From Sipunculus nudus (lineage: Eukaryota > Annelida > Sipuncula > Golfingiida > Sipunculidae), in NCBI GenBank assembly GCA_026874595.1, contig CM049307.1, positions 53,608,370 to 53,672,369 of the forward strand: a stretch of DNA of 64,000 nucleotides. The letters run 5' to 3'. The notes beneath the pieces were generated by a model. That model worked only from the letters and a program-made list of their open reading frames with translations, did no database searches and had not been told where the DNA came from. The position numbers and the translations under genes are program-made. This document shows, piece after piece, positions 60,641 to 64,000 of this stretch. Every line of letters begins with the position of its first letter. Within the stretch, counting starts at the first letter, position 1.

Positions 60641-60975
60641 GGTTTTGTTGTTTGGATCCTTTGGAGGTTTTTCCGGCAATTAAAGGTGGAACAAATAGCT
60701 ATTGTCCGAGAGATACAGGACTTAATCGGTCGGCGGCACGCCCTGCCGACGGTGCGTCACTCATTGATACCCGAGTCATTGCAGCTCACTTGGCAGCGCA
60801 CGTTTCCCTCGGAGCTGCATCTGCGGCAAGCGGCTTCGGATTACAACTTATCGCCTTATCACAAGGCTCCTGAAATATGGCCGGCCTATGGCGGCACCAC
60901 CATCATGATATGCTAGGGAGCGGCCGCTTAGGTAATTGATCAAAGTGTCCGCGGAGGTCATTTCAAGTGCTGATT
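60640..60975. promoter_or_regulatory. GC-richer candidate cis-regulatory block
   Basis: A 330-bp block of higher GC content in AT-rich DNA about 2 kb upstream of the receptor gene. It holds CAATTAAAGG and ACTTAATCGG (homeodomain-like), CGGTCGGCGGCACG, GGCCGGCC-like words, GCGGCCGC and, at its right edge, AATTGATCAAAGTG (TCF/LEF-type ATCAAAG). Open frames across it do not resemble known families. Regulatory function is inferred from composition only. Confidence 0.3.
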
Positions 60976-62340
60976 GATGCTTACTGTCTTTACGGTAGCT
61001 TAACGTGTGTGGCATTATACCTGTACTCTGGGTGAAATAACAACGATACGCCAAGCTATGGGATTATCTGTGGATTTGTATTCCCTGATATTACATAAAA
61101 AGTTGATAAATTGTCTCGACTTGTCTTATGAAAAGATTATCTCATGACGAAATATCATTTCTACTTTTCAGTTATTATGATCTGGGGAGAAAGTTTTACA
61201 CCCGTCATAACATAATGAGTTAAAATCTTTCATTTATTTTTCCTACGTTATGGTTCTTTGAGGAAATATGGAAAAAATGCAGCTTTATGATTTACAGAAT
61301 GTATTTCAATGTGTATGTTTATAAACAAACTCATGTACTTTAGTATTACCACCGTGAACGTTTACAATTATATCTATGCTTATATATATATATATATATA
61401 TGTTCATGTAAGGGATAATTTATTCAATTCACCTGCTCTTTCAGTGCATGAAAGTTTCATAATTGTACCTTTATTTTTGTCTTGGCTGTTTGATCGTTTT
61501 TCTGTTAGCAGCCTCACTCTACAGGTTTATGGCCATACTTTGCCTATATTTCTCGGAGGATCAAGGTTGTGCTTAAGGAACACTAAATGACAACTTATAG
61601 ATACGCTTAATCCCCAAGATGTTTTAATATGTTTAATGTATTTAACAGATTCTTTGCCATTGGGAGAGGGGACACTTTGTTTTTTCTGACCGAGAACAAC
61701 TGTTATTCACTGGTATTAGGGCCTGTCTTTGTTCTGACTAGCAGAGCTTACCTGTGATACAACCATCGAGTTGGTGAGCCGTGACACACATTCCACTCGC
61801 ATTTATATTTTTTGTTTAGACTCCTGTTACATGCACACAGTAAATCAGAATAATAAGAGTGATCAGAATACTGGCGGAGGTAAATAATTAATGCGGTCTC
61901 TGACTGCCTTCTCGTTACAACAATAATTTAAACATTATTAATTCCGTCTTCCACTAATAATGGTTTTCGTTGTAACGATTCATAAAGTATATTTGAGAAA
62001 ATATTCTCAGCTAGGACATCAAACTTATTGCATTTGTATTTTAATATTCACACACAAACAGTTTCACTTTTATGTTTTATATTATGGTAATGAATAAAGT
62101 AAGGAAGATCAAACGTTATCGCTTTTACTTTGAAATTTGGCATTAATCCTGTGCTCTGATATAAAAGTCTCATATTCAATTGGTGTTTTAATGTTAAAGT
62201 GCAAATAATACTCCATTTATTCATTAACGTTGCATCAAAAGCGGTCAGGTCCATAATTTGCTTCGATCAAAAAATTTTGTTAATCCTGATCGGCTAAAAT
62301 AGAACAAAATATTAACCAATGTATTTTACATGTAGTGTAC
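60976..62340. other. Non-coding DNA, no recognised gene
   Basis: AT-rich. A short TA tract is at about 61.38-61.40 kb. Scattered short open frames have no signature. Confidence 0.5.
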
Positions 62341-62355
62341 CTTCGGTAGAGTGGT

Positions 62356-62386
62356 TTCGCTGGTAATGGATGACGTCCCCAGCGAA
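62356..62386. repeat. Small perfect hairpin, 8-bp stem
   Basis: TTCGCTGG at 62356-62363 pairs with CCAGCGAA at 62379-62386 across a 15-base loop that contains TGACGTCC, a CRE-like half site. Confidence 0.7.
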
Positions 62387-62458
62387 GCGTACCATAATAT
62401 AATCAATCATAAATAGACACACCGACATTGGTCAACAAAGCAAATTCTGGTCATAAAG

Positions 62459-62544
62459 CTTCCATGCATTCTGTGAAAGGATGAGACTTAATGTCGTAAA
62501 ACTTCCATGCATACAGTGAAAGGATGATTCCTAATGTCGTAAAT
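62459..62544. repeat. Tandem pair of 43-bp units
   Basis: CTTCCATGCATTCTGTGAAA then GGATGAGACTTAATGTCGT is followed directly by a copy with six to seven substitutions (62502-62544). The next bases, GGAAGTTACG, echo the unit start in inverted form. Confidence 0.85.
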
Positions 62545-64000
62545 GGAAGTTACGCAATTTATCCTCCTATAAATACTGAACTTTATTTACATGTGAATTT
62601 AGAGAGTAAATCTACTGTATGAGTCAAATATAAACGTTGGATAAAAATAAGTAAGGTCTCTTGTTCGTTATTGTGAAAGTTTATTTTAATGTAAAAATAC
62701 ATCGATAGCCGAGCAGGGTACCTGTGCATGTGTGATTCCATGACAATCTCCCAAACACTAGATCAACGATTTTCTGTACTCTGTAGAGTCTATAGTAGAT
62801 TTAAAGGGGCTTATTCTGACAGCTGACGTCTATTAACTAAAGATAATCCCTGAACCTTTCTTCAAAAATAAGTCAGAAAATCACAATGCAGACAGGATTT
62901 CGTTTTGTTTATATTTACGTGTTTACAACATGTGGGGGGCGCAAAAAAATCCAAACACATTCAAGAAGGACAACTTGCGGCAAGTCAGACGAACCAGAGG
63001 TTTGCCAAGAGCATTTTGCAACTAGTTACTTACAACTTCAGCACATTTGTAACCAACCACTTTAGGTTACATTTTTTTTTCTGTTTATCATCATCGAAGC
63101 TTGTAGCTTGTTTACTAATATCTTGTTGATAAACAAGCGCATACATCTGACAGAGTGGCATTATAAGGACTTTTCTCAACAGGAATTAAGGCACAATTCA
63201 CTAATATGTACACAGAGAATAGGCCAGAAATCACATAAATACAGTGAAGATAGATGATAAGTTGAATTTGAAGGAGCTGATAAGGCATTGGGTTGGAAAG
63301 AGCCAAATATAAATCACCACGTGAACCACATGAACTATATTAAATCGCATACGTAACGCTTCGTCTCGGACGGCACTTGGTCAAGTCACTTTTACGTTAA
63401 TCGTTAATCGACATCAGAGGAAATCTTTTGAAAGTGACCCGCCGCGATTGTAATAGTTCGTTGACCATCACGTTTAACTAATAGACTGGCTGTATATACT
63501 TTGGTTTAGTAATAAGAACTATTCTACATGTTACCAGAACTTTCCGCCATTTGGTAATCTAAAACTTGAATTGATGTGTTGTTTTATTTTATTTGTGGGG
63601 GAAATCCTATATTGCGTAATCTGTATACGAAATTACCCTGCGTGTTCACTGGTTGTAACACAGACGTATAATAGTAAGTGCATGTTCTTAAATTTCTAAA
63701 AGTATAGCGCAGTTAGACCGCAGAAAAAAAAGTGAAGATTCTCAAAACTCTGTTTAAAAGTGAGCTCCGTGAAAGCTGGATGTACATGCTACGTCTGGCA
63801 TCACTTGTATATATTGATGAAACGCAGGCGTACATATAGCGTTATCTGTACGCCATAATACGCTAAGCGCACGTTTTAACATTGTGATCGTCGGAAATAA
63901 GCTTGGATCACCTCGAACGCCCACACCTATTTTTTTCCCAGTGAAGATAAGAAGACTGGGAGGAGAAACATATTAATATAAAAGAACAGTTTGATGAGTA
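62545..64000. other. Non-coding DNA at the right edge, no recognised gene
   Basis: No exon, repeat boundary or RNA gene could be supported. Open frames near 62.9 and 63.1 kb are short and lack family signatures. Confidence 0.5.

Noticed and set aside
60566..60916. 116-codon open frame with LPTVRHSLIPESLQLTWQ
   Set aside because: No family match could be recognised. The frame owes its length to the GC-richer block, and an alternative frame across the same block is equally open.

Overview
The window is genomic DNA of an animal, most likely a marine invertebrate such as a mollusc, lancelet or hemichordate. Genes are split by GT-AG introns of about 0.5 to 8 kb, the DNA is AT-rich with long (TA)n tracts, and dispersed repeats fill the introns and intergenic space. 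The proteins are metazoan (SPSB3, synaptotagmin-15, metabotropic glutamate receptor). The phylum cannot be settled from the sequence alone. No bacterial-style operons, CRISPR arrays or viral genes were seen.

Layout. 1-14.4 kb: the 3' three coding exons of an SPSB3-like gene on the + strand (4991-5178, 11348-11576, 13004-13269). Its introns hold a Tigger/pogo-like DNA transposon (5207-7940) that carries a second, tandem-repeat element inside it, and two further tandem-repeat elements. 14.4-30 kb: apparently gene-free, with a roughly 32-bp minisatellite (17.04-17.84 kb), a tRNA-derived SINE with a 16-bp target duplication (20.03-20.37 kb), several MITEs with visible inverted ends (26.57, 27.05, 27.53, 28.14 kb) and a 145-bp array rich in nuclear-receptor-like half sites (29.5-30.05 kb). 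30.25-31.77 kb: an uninterrupted endoglycoceramidase-like GH5 gene on the - strand. 36.04-54.11 kb: an eight-exon synaptotagmin-15-like gene on the - strand, whose exon phases all agree. 55.43-58.64 kb: a two-exon metabotropic-glutamate-receptor-like class C GPCR on the - strand. 58.6-64 kb: no gene recognised; a GC-richer patch at 60.64-60.97 kb may be regulatory.

The genes do not form a pathway. SPSB3 is a Cullin-5 substrate adaptor, the GH5 enzyme is a secreted or lysosomal glycolipid hydrolase, and the Syt15-like protein and the receptor act in membrane traffic and cell-surface signalling. The last three are consecutive and co-oriented, but spacing and exon structure give no sign of co-transcription.

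The most unusual material is in the repeats. Several dispersed elements share one architecture: an internal array of 120-180-bp units, often with a CCGTCCGT-like head and a small 3' hairpin that twice has a TTC loop. One family of arrays carries a recurrent self-complementary GGTGGCGCCACC core. I did not find a convincing new multi-gene system.
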